Below, piece by piece: positions 37,264 through 47,171 of a DNA stretch of 54,979 nucleotides. The notes below the pieces were generated by a model that did not search any database, was not told the origin of the DNA, and saw only the letters and a program-made list of their open reading frames with translations. The stretch comes from Tissierellia bacterium. GTDB lineage: Bacteria; Bacillota; Clostridia; Tissierellales; Peptoniphilaceae. The position numbers and the translations under genes were made by a program. The stretch's first letter is position 1, and each line of letters begins with the position of its first letter. Where the stretch lies: assembly GCA_030528125.1 (NCBI GenBank), contig JAUMZM010000005.1:1-54979 (forward strand). The letters are read 5' to 3'.

Positions 37264-39327
37264 CTATTTTTCTTCTTTTACATAATCACAATTATTGCAA
37301 TATATTTTGTCTATTTTTCTTGTCTTTTTGTGAACTAATAGATCATTACATTTAGGACAATGCTCTCCTGTTGGCTTATCCCAGGCTGCATAATCGCATT
37401 TTGGGAAATTTTCACATCCATAAAATCTTTTGCCATTTTTTGTGACTTTTTCTATGATTTCTCCGCCACATTTTGGGCATTTTACGCCAATTTTTTTAAC
37501 TATGCTTCTTGTATAATCACAGTTAGGAAAGTTTGTACAACCTATGAATTTGCCATTTCTTCCCATCTTTATAGCTAGATTATGACCACATTTCGGACAT
37601 TTCTCATCTAGTATTTTATCTTTTACTTTGTAGTCATTTGAATCTTTCTTAGCTTTTACTATGTCTTTATTAAATTCATCATAGAATTCAGATACTACCT
37701 TTTTCCATTGGGCACTTTGTGTTGCAATATCATCTAGTGCATTTTCCATATTAGCTGTAAAATCTACATTTATTATATCTGAGAAATTTTCTTCTAGAAA
37801 GTCATTTACTGTAAAGCCTAACTTAGTTGGTGTAAGCTGCTTATCTATTATTTCAACGTAATTTCTAGATAAAACTGAATTTATTGTAGAAGAATAGGTA
37901 CTTGGTCTTCCTATTCCATTTTCTTCAAGAGCTTTTACAAGACTTGCCTCTGTGTATTTTGCTGGTGGTTTTGTAAAATGCTGCTTTGATTCTATCTTTA
38001 TTGCCTTTATGGTATCATCCTTTTCTAATTTAGGAAGAAGATTTTCTTTTCTTTGGGCAAAAGATATTATATTAAATCCATCAAAAACTGTCTGATTTCC
38101 ATTTGCTTTAAATATATAATCATTGTTATTTAAAGTTATTGAAGTGCTTAAATACTCATAAGCTGCCATTTGAGATTGAACAGTTCTTGTCCATATTAGA
38201 TTATATAATTTGTATTGTGAATTGCTTAGATACTCTTTTATTGAAGATGGGGTTTTGTATATTGATGTGGGTCTTATCGCTTCATGGGCATCTTGGGAAT
38301 TTTTTGATTTTTTGTTATAATTTCTTCCTTTTGATGCGTATTTATTGCCATATTTTTCTTTTATAAACTTTATAGATTCATCAATTATTTCTTTAGAAAG
38401 TCTTGTTGCATCTGTTCTCATATATGTTATAAGACCAACAGATCCTTCTTTTCCAATATTTACACCTTCAAATAATTGCTGAGCTATTGCCATTGTAGTC
38501 TTTGTGCTAAATCCAAGCTTATTTGAAGCATCTTGTTGAAGAGTACTTGTAGTATATGGACTACTTGGCATTCTCTTTTTCTTTGTTTCATTTATATCTT
38601 CTATAAGAAATTTATCTTTGTCTATATTTTCTAAGACTTTATCAGTTTTTTCCTTATTTTCTAACTTTATCTTTGAAATTTTGCCATTAGTCTTTTTTGA
38701 TGTAAGAGATGATTCAAACTCAATTCCATCGATTTTATGATCTGCTGTTATACTCCAATATTCTTCTGGAATAAATGCATCTATTTCTCTTTGTTTATCT
38801 ACTATTAGCTTTAGTGCTACCGATTGCACTCTTCCTGCACTTAGTCCGCTTTTTATTCTCTTCCAAAGTATTGGACTTATTTCATAACCTACTATTCTAT
38901 CTACAATTCTTCTTGCCTGCTGAGCATTTACCAAATCCATATCAACTTTTCTTGGATTTTTAAGTGCTCTTTGGATTTGTGGTTTGGTTATCTCATGAAA
39001 TTCTATTCTATTTTTATCTTCATTATCTAATCCCATAAGATAGTTTAAATGCCAGCTTATGGCTTCTCCTTCACGATCTGGGTCAGTTGCAAGGTAGACT
39101 TTATCTGCCTTGTCTACTTCTTTTTTTAGTTCATTTATTGTCTTTGCTCTTCCCCTTACTTTTATATATTCAGGTTCAAAGTCATTTTCTATGTCAACTC
39201 CTAATCTGCTTTTTGGTAAATCTCTTAGATGGCCAAAAGATGCCATTACTTTGTAATTTCTACCAAGCATTTTAGATATAGTTTTTGCTTTTGTAGGAGA
39301 TTCAACTATTACTAGATTCTTTGTCAA
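37264..39327 (-). CDS. topA: DNA topoisomerase I
   Basis: Relaxes negative supercoils. The 687-residue type IA enzyme has VIVESPTKAKTI (Toprim start), TDPDREGEAISWH, the active-site Tyr in LITYMRTDATRLS, and three C-terminal four-Cys zinc ribbons (for example CPKCGHNLAIKMGRNGKF). The start is a TTG at 39325-39327, 7 bases after GGAG; no ATG lies before the conserved VIVESPTKA. It follows dprA by 4 bases, as in Bacillus. Confidence 0.97.
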   Translation of the reverse strand: MTKNLVIVESPTKAKTISKMLGRNYKVMASFGHLRDLPKSRLGVDIENDFEPEYIKVRGRAKTINELKKEVDKADKVYLATDPDREGEAISWHLNYLMGLDNEDKNRIEFHEITKPQIQRALKNPRKVDMDLVNAQQARRIVDRIVGYEISPILWKRIKSGLSAGRVQSVALKLIVDKQREIDAFIPEEYWSITADHKIDGIEFESSLTSKKTNGKISKIKLENKEKTDKVLENIDKDKFLIEDINETKKKRMPSSPYTTSTLQQDASNKLGFSTKTTMAIAQQLFEGVNIGKEGSVGLITYMRTDATRLSKEIIDESIKFIKEKYGNKYASKGRNYNKKSKNSQDAHEAIRPTSIYKTPSSIKEYLSNSQYKLYNLIWTRTVQSQMAAYEYLSTSITLNNNDYIFKANGNQTVFDGFNIISFAQRKENLLPKLEKDDTIKAIKIESKQHFTKPPAKYTEASLVKALEENGIGRPSTYSSTINSVLSRNYVEIIDKQLTPTKLGFTVNDFLEENFSDIINVDFTANMENALDDIATQSAQWKKVVSEFYDEFNKDIVKAKKDSNDYKVKDKILDEKCPKCGHNLAIKMGRNGKFIGCTNFPNCDYTRSIVKKIGVKCPKCGGEIIEKVTKNGKRFYGCENFPKCDYAAWDKPTGEHCPKCNDLLVHKKTRKIDKIYCNNCDYVKEEK

Positions 39328-39331
39328 ACAA

Positions 39332-40426
39332 TCACTCCTTTACTACAAATTCATCTATTCCTGTATTTTCTATAAAATCTTTTAATTCTAGTGATATTAA
39401 TATATAGTTTACATCTTGTATTTTCATATTCAAATCATTTGATAATTTTTCAGCATTTATAGGAAAGTTTTTTGATATATAGTTAAAGACTTCTTTTTCA
39501 TCTTCTTCTAAAATATCTAAATTCTTTTCTTCTTTTCTTTTATTATCTACAAAAGATTTGAGCTCACTGATTTCAGATAGAATATCGTCTACACTATTAA
39601 CAAGCTTTGCTCCATCTTGAATTAATTTGTTGGTTCCTTTAGAATATATTGAATTTATATTTCCTGGAACTGCAAATATATCTTTTCCTTGTTCTGCTGC
39701 AAAATTCGCTGTTATTAATGTACCGGACTTTTCTTTTGCTTCAATTACTACAGTTGCCAGACTAATTCCTGATAGTATTCTATTTCTTCTTGGAAAATTA
39801 TATGCAACTGGTGGACTATCAAGCGGAAATTCGCTAAGTATAAGATGATCTTTTTGCATTATCTCATAAAGCTTATGGTTTATTTTTGGATAAATCTCAT
39901 TTATCCCATTTCCTATTACTCCAATTGTCCTTGAATTATTTTCAATGCTGGTCTTATGGCATATAGAATCTATTCCAAGTGCAAGTCCACTTACTGTAGT
40001 TATATCAAAACTTGCTATATCTGATACAAGTTTTTTGCAAGCCCATCTTCCATAATCTGTGCATTTTCTTGATCCAACCACAGCTATTGAATACTTGTCG
40101 TCTTCTTTAAGCTCTCCTTTGTAATACATAATAGCTGGAGGATCGTCTATATACCTTAGATTATAAGGATAGCTATCATCAAAAATACTTGTTATATGTA
40201 TATTTTGTTTAATTATCCTATCTTTGTAATATTTGAATTTTTCTATATTGTTTTTGTCAAATATTTTTTGAATTGTTTTCTCATCTACAAATGCCAATTT
40301 GTCTTTATCAATATCAAATATATCTTTTAGATCTATGTATTTTGCCAAATCAAGTATTTTTTTGTTATTAATTCTTAAGAAATTAAAATATGTAAGAACT
40401 TCTTTATTTGTAATATCAGAATGCAT
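39332..40426 (-). CDS. dprA: DNA-processing protein DprA
   Basis: Loads RecA on incoming single-stranded DNA in transformation. The 364-residue protein has an N-terminal helical region, the Rossmann core with VVGSRKCTDYG, TVSGLALGID, GVIGNGINEIYP and FPRRNRILSGIS, and a C-terminal winged helix (about 290-360). Its start lies inside yraN (11-base overlap) with no clear site, so coupling is likely. With the ComG-like pilus genes in this window it hints at natural competence, but dprA is widespread in non-competent species too. Confidence 0.95.
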   Translation of the reverse strand: MHSDITNKEVLTYFNFLRINNKKILDLAKYIDLKDIFDIDKDKLAFVDEKTIQKIFDKNNIEKFKYYKDRIIKQNIHITSIFDDSYPYNLRYIDDPPAIMYYKGELKEDDKYSIAVVGSRKCTDYGRWACKKLVSDIASFDITTVSGLALGIDSICHKTSIENNSRTIGVIGNGINEIYPKINHKLYEIMQKDHLILSEFPLDSPPVAYNFPRRNRILSGISLATVVIEAKEKSGTLITANFAAEQGKDIFAVPGNINSIYSKGTNKLIQDGAKLVNSVDDILSEISELKSFVDNKRKEEKNLDILEEDEKEVFNYISKNFPINAEKLSNDLNMKIQDVNYILISLELKDFIENTGIDEFVVKE

Positions 40427-40763
40427 TTTCTATAAATCTTATCTTTCTTTCTTCTAAATATACTTCGCAAACATCAAATCTTATCTTATAGTCTGTAAAG
40501 CCTTTTTCTTCTAAATAAATACAAGCAGTGTTTTTGATTTTCCTTTGTTTGTATTTATCTACAGCCTCAGATGGATATGAGTATTTGAAGTTTTTTCTTG
40601 TTTTTACTTCAACAAATACTATCATATCCTCATATAATGCAATTATATCAATTTCTCCTAGTTTTTTTAAATAATTTCTATCTAGAATTTGATATCCTTT
40701 TTTTATAAGAAATTTTTGAGCTAAATCTTCTCCAAAATCTCCTCTTTTTCTTTTTTGTGTCAT
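40416..40763 (-). CDS. yraN: YraN/UPF0102 family nuclease-like protein
   Basis: The 115-residue protein has a restriction-endonuclease-like core: GEDLAQKFL, YLKKLGEIDIIAL and VFVEVKTR, giving the E...D...ExK pattern. Its function is not established. It overlaps rnhB by 4 bases and dprA by 11, in the conserved rnhB-yraN-dprA-topA order. Confidence 0.92.
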   Translation of the reverse strand: MTQKRKRGDFGEDLAQKFLIKKGYQILDRNYLKKLGEIDIIALYEDMIVFVEVKTRKNFKYSYPSEAVDKYKQRKIKNTACIYLEEKGFTDYKIRFDVCEVYLEERKIRFIENAF

Positions 40764-41386
40764 AGAAAGCTCATCTGTCTTTGATAGAATTTCTTAAGAA
40801 AACTCTTTCTATGAATAGGAGTTTCTCCAAGATTTTCCAAAGCTTCATAGTGCTTTTTTGTTCCATAACCTTTATTGTGAATAAAGTCATAGCCTTTATA
40901 TATTCTATCAAATTTATCCATTATTTCATCTCTTCTAACTTTTGCAAGAATTGATGCGCAAGATATCTGATATTCTATTAGATCTCCTTTTACAATATTT
41001 AATTGTTTTATGGGAATATCTATTTTCTCTGCATCTATTAGGCATATTTGTGGCTTTACACTAAGGCTTTCTACTGCCATTTTCATTGCAAGTTTTGTAG
41101 CATTTTTTATATTTATCTTATCAATGATATTTGAATTTAAGATACCATAACTATAACATATTGCTTCTTTTTTGATTATTTCTGATAATATCTCTAATTT
41201 CTTATGAGGTATTTTCTTGGAATCTGTAACCCCTTCGATTCTTTTATCTTTGGGCATAATTACAGCGCATGTCAAAACAGGCCCTGCAATAGGACCTCTT
41301 CCCACTTCATCTACTCCGCATATATAATCGTAGTCTTTGTATACCTGTTTTTTTATATCATCATCGTATTTTGAATATTGTATCAT
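40760..41386 (-). CDS. rnhB: Ribonuclease HII
   Basis: Removes RNA from RNA-DNA hybrids and single ribonucleotides from DNA. The 208-residue protein has GVDEVGRGPIAGPV with the first two acidic residues, LIDAEK, and SILAKVRRDEIM. It overlaps rbgA by 4 bases and yraN by 4. Confidence 0.97.
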   Translation of the reverse strand: MIQYSKYDDDIKKQVYKDYDYICGVDEVGRGPIAGPVLTCAVIMPKDKRIEGVTDSKKIPHKKLEILSEIIKKEAICYSYGILNSNIIDKINIKNATKLAMKMAVESLSVKPQICLIDAEKIDIPIKQLNIVKGDLIEYQISCASILAKVRRDEIMDKFDRIYKGYDFIHNKGYGTKKHYEALENLGETPIHRKSFLKKFYQRQMSFL

Positions 41387-42222
41387 ATTTTCTCTAAACT
41401 AATTTTTCCAAGCTTACCTGTTCTAAAATCATTAAGTATGATATTTGCTGCCTTTGTATAGTCTATCTCCTTATTTTTCATTATAGCACCTCTTTTTAAA
41501 GCTATATTTTCATAAATTTGAAGTGGAGTATCATTTATATCTATACCATATCTTTCTTCTAAAGCTTGTGGCTTAAGTTTTTTCATCTCTTTTATAAATT
41601 CAAGTGCAAGATCTTCTATAACTAGTATCTCATCTTTTATCGCATTTGTATAAGAAAGGTGTAAGGCTGTTTTTTGATCTTCGAACTTAGGCCATAACAC
41701 ACCCGGAGTATCTAATAAATAAAGATTAGATGATGTCTTTATCCATTGATTTTGCTTTGTAACTCCTGGTCTATTTCCAATCTTTGTTCCTTTTTTCTCA
41801 GATATATTGTTTATAAAAGTAGACTTTCCAGAATTTGGAATACCGACTATCATCATTTTGATTAGCTTTTTATCGATTCCCTTTTCTTTTCTTGTATTAA
41901 ATTCATCTTTTAATTGCTCTTTTGCAACATTGTAGATTTTAGATGTATTTATTTTATTTTTTGAATTTATCTTTATTGCCCTTATATTTTGTGAGTTAAA
42001 ATATGAAATCCATTTTTCGTTTTCAATTTCTTCTGATAAGTCAGACTTGTTCATTATTATTATTCTAGGCTTATCTCCAATTATTTCATCAAGCATTGGA
42101 TTTCTACTTGAAACTGGAATTCTACTATCTATAATTTCTGCAACAATATCTACTAATTTCAAAGATTTTATTATATTGTTTTTAGCTTTAACCATGTGGC
42201 CTGGATACCAATTGATATTCAT
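41383..42222 (-). CDS. rbgA: Ribosome biogenesis GTPase RbgA (YlqF)
   Basis: GTPase needed for late 50S assembly. The 279-residue protein is circularly permuted: G4 (MNKSDL) comes before G1 (GIPNSGKST) and G3 (DTPGVLWPKF). It starts INWYPGHMVKAK as expected. AGAGGTG precedes the ATG. A terminator after rplS lies directly upstream, so this gene and rnhB-yraN-dprA-topA behind it depend on read-through or a hidden promoter. Confidence 0.97.
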   Translation of the reverse strand: MNINWYPGHMVKAKNNIIKSLKLVDIVAEIIDSRIPVSSRNPMLDEIIGDKPRIIIMNKSDLSEEIENEKWISYFNSQNIRAIKINSKNKINTSKIYNVAKEQLKDEFNTRKEKGIDKKLIKMMIVGIPNSGKSTFINNISEKKGTKIGNRPGVTKQNQWIKTSSNLYLLDTPGVLWPKFEDQKTALHLSYTNAIKDEILVIEDLALEFIKEMKKLKPQALEERYGIDINDTPLQIYENIALKRGAIMKNKEIDYTKAANIILNDFRTGKLGKISLEKI

Positions 42223-42237
42223 ATTACACCTCTATAT

Positions 42238-42266
42238 AAAATTAAAAGGGACCTTACTTGTCCCTT
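42238..42266 (-). terminator. Terminator after rplS
   Basis: Stem AAGGGAC (42246-42252) with GTCCCTT (42260-42266) and a seven-base loop. It is followed on the minus strand by TTAATTTTA. Confidence 0.8.
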
Positions 42267-42270
42267 CAAA

Positions 42271-42618
42271 TTAATAATTAGTTTTTTCTCTAACTTTTGC
42301 AGCTTTACCTTGACGATCTCTAAGATAGTTAAGTTTAGCTCTTCTAACTTTACCATGTCTAACTACTACTGCTTTTTCAATTCTTGGAGAATTGTAAAGG
42401 AATGTTCTTTCAACTCCTACACCGTAGCTTACTCTTCTAAGAGTAAATGATTTATTTACTGAACCACCTACGATTTTTATAACAGTTCCTTCAAAGTCTT
42501 GAAGTCTTGTCTTTTCTCCTTCTTTAATTCTATAACTAATTCTTAATGTATCTCCTACATTAAGTTCAAAATCATCATCACGTAATTGCTCATTTTCTAT
42601 TTTTTTAATTAAGTCCAT
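42271..42618 (-). CDS. rplS: 50S ribosomal protein L19
   Basis: The 115-residue protein, the usual L19 length, has [39 protein letters not shown] and [12 protein letters not shown]. The ATG at 42618 follows GGAGG; the frame to 42648 begins inside trmD and lacks a site. It overlaps the end of trmD by 14 bases, and its ribosome site lies within trmD. Confidence 0.98.
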   Translation of the reverse strand: MDLIKKIENEQLRDDDFELNVGDTLRISYRIKEGEKTRLQDFEGTVIKIVGGSVNKSFTLRRVSYGVGVERTFLYNSPRIEKAVVVRHGKVRRAKLNYLRDRQGKAAKVREKTNY

Positions 42619-43309
42619 TAGTTGCCTCCTCATTGATATACTTATCATAAATATCTGGTCTGACTTTTTTAGTCTTTCTCAGACTGCTGTTTTTATTCCA
42701 AAGATTGATCTTCTTTGGATCTCCTGATAAAAGTTCATTAGGTACCATATAACCATTAAAAACTCTAGGCTTTGTGTATTCATCATATTGTAAAAGATTA
42801 TTATAATGACTATCTGTAACCAAGGATTCTGGGTTTCCCAAGACACCTGGTATAAATCTTGAAACTGAATCTAAAAGCACCATCGCAGGAATCTCTCCTC
42901 CGGTAAGTACATAATCTCCAATTGAAATCTCATAATCAACATAGTGGTTTATAATTCTTGCATCTATTCCTTCGTAATGACCACATAGAATTATTAGATG
43001 CTCAAATTTTGCAAAATCAATTGCTTTTTTCTGTGTAAGTAGACTTCCTTGAGCAGACATATAGATTACTTTGCTTTTTGCTTGCTTTACATCCATCATC
43101 GCATCATACACTGGTTGACAGGTCATAAGCATTCCAGCATTTCCTCCATAGACTGTATCATCTACTTTCTTATGTTTGTCTTTTGAGTAATCTCTTATAT
43201 TTACAATTTCAAGTTCTATTTTTTCTTTTTTTATAGCTTTTCCCAAAACTCCGTATTCTTTTAAAAATTCAAAGCTTTCAGGAAATAAAGTCAAAATGGT
43301 AATTTTCAT
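42605..43309 (-). CDS. trmD: tRNA (guanine-37-N1)-methyltransferase TrmD
   Basis: Makes m1G37 in tRNAs, which guards the reading frame. The 234-residue SPOUT enzyme shows LTLFPESF, the trefoil-knot segments [11 protein letters not shown] and [15 protein letters not shown], and a C-terminal helical domain. It overlaps rimM by 4 bases and rplS by 14. Confidence 0.98.
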   Translation of the reverse strand: MKITILTLFPESFEFLKEYGVLGKAIKKEKIELEIVNIRDYSKDKHKKVDDTVYGGNAGMLMTCQPVYDAMMDVKQAKSKVIYMSAQGSLLTQKKAIDFAKFEHLIILCGHYEGIDARIINHYVDYEISIGDYVLTGGEIPAMVLLDSVSRFIPGVLGNPESLVTDSHYNNLLQYDEYTKPRVFNGYMVPNELLSGDPKKINLWNKNSSLRKTKKVRPDIYDKYINEEATNGLN

Positions 43310-43788
43310 AGTCTATCAGTATTTTTAACTATAATCTTTTTTTCATCTAAATTTATATCTACTACATAATCTTTGACTGCAGGTACTAGTATATCTCTAT
43401 CCTTTGTCTCAACTACATATATTTCGTTTGGATAATCTGTAAGAACTTCTTTTATCGTTCCTATTTTTTCATCATTTTCATAAACATCAAGCCCATAAAG
43501 ATCAAATATAAAATATTCGCCTTCTTCTAATTTCATAAGGTCATTTTCATCAATATAGACGTTTTTTGATTTTAGCTTTTCTGCAGCATCGATTGAATCT
43601 ATACCACTAAGTTTCAATATATATGCGTCTTTGTGTTTAAATGAATCCAGAATTTCTAATTTATCATCAATAGATTCAACATATACAAAGTTTCCTTTAT
43701 CAAATCTTTTTTCATTATCAGAAATCCTTCTTACTTTAACTTGACCTTTTATTCCATGAGTATTTAAGATTTTTCCAACTAAAATCAT
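43306..43788 (-). CDS. rimM: 16S rRNA processing protein RimM
   Basis: Helps assemble the 30S head with S19. The 160-residue protein starts VGKILNTHGIKGQVKV and has the PRC-barrel part with YFIFDLYGLDVY and ILVPAVKDYVVDIN. It overlaps khpA and trmD by 4 bases each. Confidence 0.96.
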   Translation of the reverse strand: MILVGKILNTHGIKGQVKVRRISDNEKRFDKGNFVYVESIDDKLEILDSFKHKDAYILKLSGIDSIDAAEKLKSKNVYIDENDLMKLEEGEYFIFDLYGLDVYENDEKIGTIKEVLTDYPNEIYVVETKDRDILVPAVKDYVVDINLDEKKIIVKNTDRL

Positions 43789-44009
43789 ATTTTTATACTA
43801 ACCTTAACATCCTCTTTGATAGCACAGGCTTTAGCTATTGTTCTTATTGAATTAATTATGCTTCCGTTTCTGCCTATAACTTTTCCTTTGTCTTTGTCAT
43901 CTAACTTTATAGTTATAAGCACTTCGCCATCATTATTTTCTTCTTCAACGACAACTTTTGAGTCATCATCTACTAATTCTTTAACTATAACTTCTATCAG
44001 ATTTTTCAT
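43785..44009 (-). CDS. khpA: KH-domain RNA-binding protein KhpA
   Basis: The 74-residue protein is one KH domain with the GKVIGRNG loop. KhpA binds RNA with KhpB and influences cell-size and envelope functions in other Firmicutes. It lies 2 bases after rpsP and overlaps rimM by 4 bases, in its usual place. Confidence 0.95.
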   Translation of the reverse strand: MKNLIEVIVKELVDDDSKVVVEEENNDGEVLITIKLDDKDKGKVIGRNGSIINSIRTIAKACAIKEDVKVSIKI

Positions 44010-44011
44010 AA

Positions 44012-44278
44012 TTATTCTTCTATTGATTTATTTTCACTTAATACTTCGTAATCTTTGAATAATTTTTCTACAATTGATGTTGGTTTAGCACCATTTTTGA
44101 TCCATTGTTGTGCTTTTTCGTTATCAACCTTGAAAGTCTTTGGACTTGTTAAAGGATTGTAATATCCTATTTCTTCGATAAATCTTCCATCTCTAGGTGA
44201 TCTAGAATCTGCTACAACTATTCTATAAAATGGTCTTTTCTTTGCACCCATTCTTTTCATTCTTATTTTTACTGCCAT
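44012..44278 (-). CDS. rpsP: 30S ribosomal protein S16
   Basis: The 88-residue protein starts [20 protein letters not shown] and has [18 protein letters not shown]. The ATG at 44278 is preferred over the ATG at 44290, since GGAGG lies between them at the right distance. It follows ffh by 11 bases. Confidence 0.98.
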   Translation of the reverse strand: MAVKIRMKRMGAKKRPFYRIVVADSRSPRDGRFIEEIGYYNPLTSPKTFKVDNEKAQQWIKNGAKPTSIVEKLFKDYEVLSENKSIEE

Positions 44279-44289
44279 GTTTACCTCCA

Positions 44290-45624
44290 TTATTTTAAGA
44301 AAGGCATTCTCATTTTGCCCTTATTTCTTTTTGACATTTTGCCAAATCTCTTCATCATTTTTTTCAGTTCTTTAAATTGCTTTAATAGCTTATTAAGTTC
44401 TGTAATATCTACTCCAGATCCTTTTGAAATCCTAATCTTTCTGCTATTATTGATAATCTCTGGATTCTCTCTTTCTTTCTTTGTCATAGAATGAATTAAA
44501 GCTTCTATTTTGACAAAGCCTGTATCATCTACATTGACATTTTTTAACATTTTGGAGTTTACTCCAGGTATCATAGCAAGAAGCTCTTCCATAGGCCCCA
44601 TATTTCTTATTTGATTTAACTGTTGTAAGAAATCATCAAGAGTGTATTTTTGAGAGAGAAGTTTCTCTTCAAGCTCTTTAGCTTCTTTCATAGAAACTTG
44701 TTCTTGAGCTTTTTCTATTAATGATAAGACATCTCCCATTCCAAGAATTCTTGATGCCAATCTATCTGGATAGAAACTTTCCAAATCCTCAATTTTCTCT
44801 CCTGCTCCGATGAATTTTATAGGCTTTCCAACAACTTGTCTAATAGAAAGTGCTGCTCCGCCTCTTGCATCACCGTCAAGCTTTGTAAGAATTATTCCTG
44901 TAATATCAAGATATTCATCAAATGTCTTTGCAACATCTACTGCTTCTTGTCCAGTCATTGCATCTACAATAAGTAATATTTCTGAAGGATTGGTTTCCTT
45001 TTTTATATCTTTTAACTCATCCATCAAAACTTCATCTATCTGTAGACGTCCTGCTGTATCTATTAATATTACATCATTTCCATTTTTTCTGGCATATTTA
45101 TAAGCTTCTTTTGAAATTGTAACTGGGTTTTCTTTTCCCATTTCAAAAACTTCTACTTCAGCTTTTTTGCCTACTACTTTTAACTGATCTATCGCAGCTG
45201 GTCTATATACGTCTGCTGCAACAAGTAGTGGGTTTCTGCCTTCTTTCTTTAGCTTATAGCTTAATTTCCCAGCATGTGTTGTCTTACCTGCTCCTTGTAA
45301 TCCACAAAGCATTATTACATGAGGGGTAGAACCTTTAAGCTCAAGCTTAGAATTTTCTTTTCCCATAAGATCTGTAAGTTCTTCATTTACAATCTTTATT
45401 ACCATTTGTCCTGGAGATAAAGATTCCATAACTTCATTTCCTATGGCTCTTTCTTTTACTTTCTTTATAAATTCCTTTACAACTTTATAATTGACATCTG
45501 CTTCAAGTAATGAAAGCTTTATCTCTCTCATAGCTTGATCGACATCTTTTTCTGTAAGCTTGCCTTTACCAGTTAACTTTTGTAAGCTGTTTTGCAATTT
45601 TTCTGAAAGATTTGAAAAAATCAT
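44290..45624 (-). CDS. ffh: Signal recognition particle protein Ffh
   Basis: SRP54 GTPase binding 4.5S/6S RNA and signal sequences. The 444-residue protein has an N domain, G1 [36 protein letters not shown], and a methionine-containing M domain at the C-terminus (about 300-440). It is preceded by ylxM (11-base gap). The receptor gene ftsY is just upstream. The SRP RNA gene is not in this window. Confidence 0.98.
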   Translation of the reverse strand: MIFSNLSEKLQNSLQKLTGKGKLTEKDVDQAMREIKLSLLEADVNYKVVKEFIKKVKERAIGNEVMESLSPGQMVIKIVNEELTDLMGKENSKLELKGSTPHVIMLCGLQGAGKTTHAGKLSYKLKKEGRNPLLVAADVYRPAAIDQLKVVGKKAEVEVFEMGKENPVTISKEAYKYARKNGNDVILIDTAGRLQIDEVLMDELKDIKKETNPSEILLIVDAMTGQEAVDVAKTFDEYLDITGIILTKLDGDARGGAALSIRQVVGKPIKFIGAGEKIEDLESFYPDRLASRILGMGDVLSLIEKAQEQVSMKEAKELEEKLLSQKYTLDDFLQQLNQIRNMGPMEELLAMIPGVNSKMLKNVNVDDTGFVKIEALIHSMTKKERENPEIINNSRKIRISKGSGVDITELNKLLKQFKELKKMMKRFGKMSKRNKGKMRMPFLK

Positions 45625-45635
45625 ATTTTCACATC

Positions 45636-45962
45636 CTAAATATTATCTATCATTCTAGAAATCTCAGTCAATATTTCTTCTTTACTAAAATCTCCTTCAA
45701 CCATTGCTTTTAAGTTTATTAGATTATTAGAATACTCTCTAGTCTTTTTTACAAGAGATAACTCTTCTTCGTATTTATAAAGCTTAGAAACAGTTCTATT
45801 GATCATATCTGATACAGCTTGCTTAGTCTTTCCGCTAAGTGCTGCTATTTCATTTAATGATAGATCTTCGTTGTAATACCGATTTATTACTTGTCTTTGT
45901 TTTTCATTTAAAAGATTCTCATAATAACTAAAAAGTATTCCAACCTGTATAATTTTTTCCAT
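45636..45962 (-). CDS. ylxM: YlxM-like helix-turn-helix protein, SRP-associated
   Basis: The 108-residue protein has a sigma-70 region 4-like helix-turn-helix (LSLNEIAALSGKTKQAVSD, 34-52). YlxM of streptococci binds Ffh and SRP RNA. It is the first gene of the ffh-rpsP-khpA-rimM-trmD-rplS operon, with a GGTGG site and a consensus promoter. Confidence 0.94.
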   Translation of the reverse strand: MEKIIQVGILFSYYENLLNEKQRQVINRYYNEDLSLNEIAALSGKTKQAVSDMINRTVSKLYKYEEELSLVKKTREYSNNLINLKAMVEGDFSKEEILTEISRMIDNI

Positions 45963-45998
45963 TTAACCACCTGTCAAGTTTATCTATTGACCTAGAAG

Positions 45999-46027
45999 AG
46001 TATACTATCTTTTTTGATAAATGTCAA
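45999..46027 (-). promoter_or_regulatory. Consensus promoter of the ylxM-ffh-to-rplS operon
   Basis: Minus strand: TTGACA (46022-46027), 17 bp, TATACT (45999-46004). The -35 abuts the ftsY stop codon. The leader is about 30 bases. Confidence 0.9.
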
Positions 46028-47161
46028 CTATTTTAGCATAGCTTCGACAAAATCATTTGAATTAAATTTCTGTAAGTTTTCAACGCTTTCACCTATGCCT
46101 ATATATTTTATAGGTACGGATAATTCGACTTGAAGTGGAAATACTACTCCACCTTTTGCTGTTCCATCTAATTTGGTAAGTATTAGTCCTGTTATATCTG
46201 TAATTTTCTTAAATTCTCTAAGCTGACTTATAGCATTTTGACCAGTTGTAGCATCTAGTACAAGTAGGTTTTCTCTATTTGCATTTGGAAAATGAGTAGA
46301 AATTGTTCTATCTATTTTTTCTAACTCTTTCATAAGATTTTTCTTGTTATGAAGTCTTCCTGCTGTATCACATATTAATACATCTACATTCTTACTTCTT
46401 GCGGATTGAATCGCATCAAATATTACAGCTGATGGATCTGATCCTTCTTTATGTGATATCATCTCGACATTTGCTCTATTAGCCCATTCTCCTAATTGCT
46501 CTATTGCTGCAGCTCTAAAAGTATCTGCTGCTGCAAGCATTACCTTTTTGTTTTCATTTTTTAGATTATATGCAAGTTTTCCTATTGTTGTGGTCTTTCC
46601 TACTCCATTTACTCCTATTACAAGAATTACTGTAGGCTCATTTTTCTTTATATTAAGGTCATTGTTTAAGTTGTTTTCTTGCAATTTACCTTTCATTATC
46701 TCTTTTAATAGAGGATAGATTTCTGATGTATCCTTAACTTTTTTTTCTTTTATGGTATCTTTTAGATTGTCTATTATCTCCATTGTAGATTCTACACCTA
46801 TATCTGCTGAAATTAGAATTTCTTCTAGTTCATCATATAGATCATCATCAATTTTAACATTTGTTTTGAATAGATTAGAGATCTTAGATCCCATATTATC
46901 TCTTGTTTTTGAAAGTCCACTTAGTAATCTTTCGAAAAATCCTTGTTTTTCTTCTTTAATATCTTCAATTTCTTCTATATCTTCATTTATATTATCAGAT
47001 TCTTCTTTTTTATCTATATAGTTAATTTCCTTCTTATCTTCTAAATCTTTTTGTTCGTCTATTGAAATTTCTTCTTCATTAGAAACTTCTTCATTTTCTA
47101 ATATTTCATTTTTCTCATTGTCTTCGTCTTTTTTTTTGTTTTTTTTGAAAAAATCAAACAT
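46028..47161 (-). CDS. ftsY: Signal recognition particle receptor FtsY
   Basis: Membrane-associated SRP receptor GTPase. The 377-residue protein has a highly acidic N-terminal A domain (about 1-75, rich in Glu, Asp and Lys), then the NG domain with GVNGVGKTTTIGKL, DTAGRLHNKKNL and TKLDGTAKGG. It follows priA by 10 bases. In Bacillus and most clostridia it follows smc, so this neighbour pair reflects a rearrangement (see findings). Confidence 0.97.
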   Translation of the reverse strand: MFDFFKKNKKKDEDNEKNEILENEEVSNEEEISIDEQKDLEDKKEINYIDKKEESDNINEDIEEIEDIKEEKQGFFERLLSGLSKTRDNMGSKISNLFKTNVKIDDDLYDELEEILISADIGVESTMEIIDNLKDTIKEKKVKDTSEIYPLLKEIMKGKLQENNLNNDLNIKKNEPTVILVIGVNGVGKTTTIGKLAYNLKNENKKVMLAAADTFRAAAIEQLGEWANRANVEMISHKEGSDPSAVIFDAIQSARSKNVDVLICDTAGRLHNKKNLMKELEKIDRTISTHFPNANRENLLVLDATTGQNAISQLREFKKITDITGLILTKLDGTAKGGVVFPLQVELSVPIKYIGIGESVENLQKFNSNDFVEAMLK

Positions 47162-47171
47162 AATTACTCCT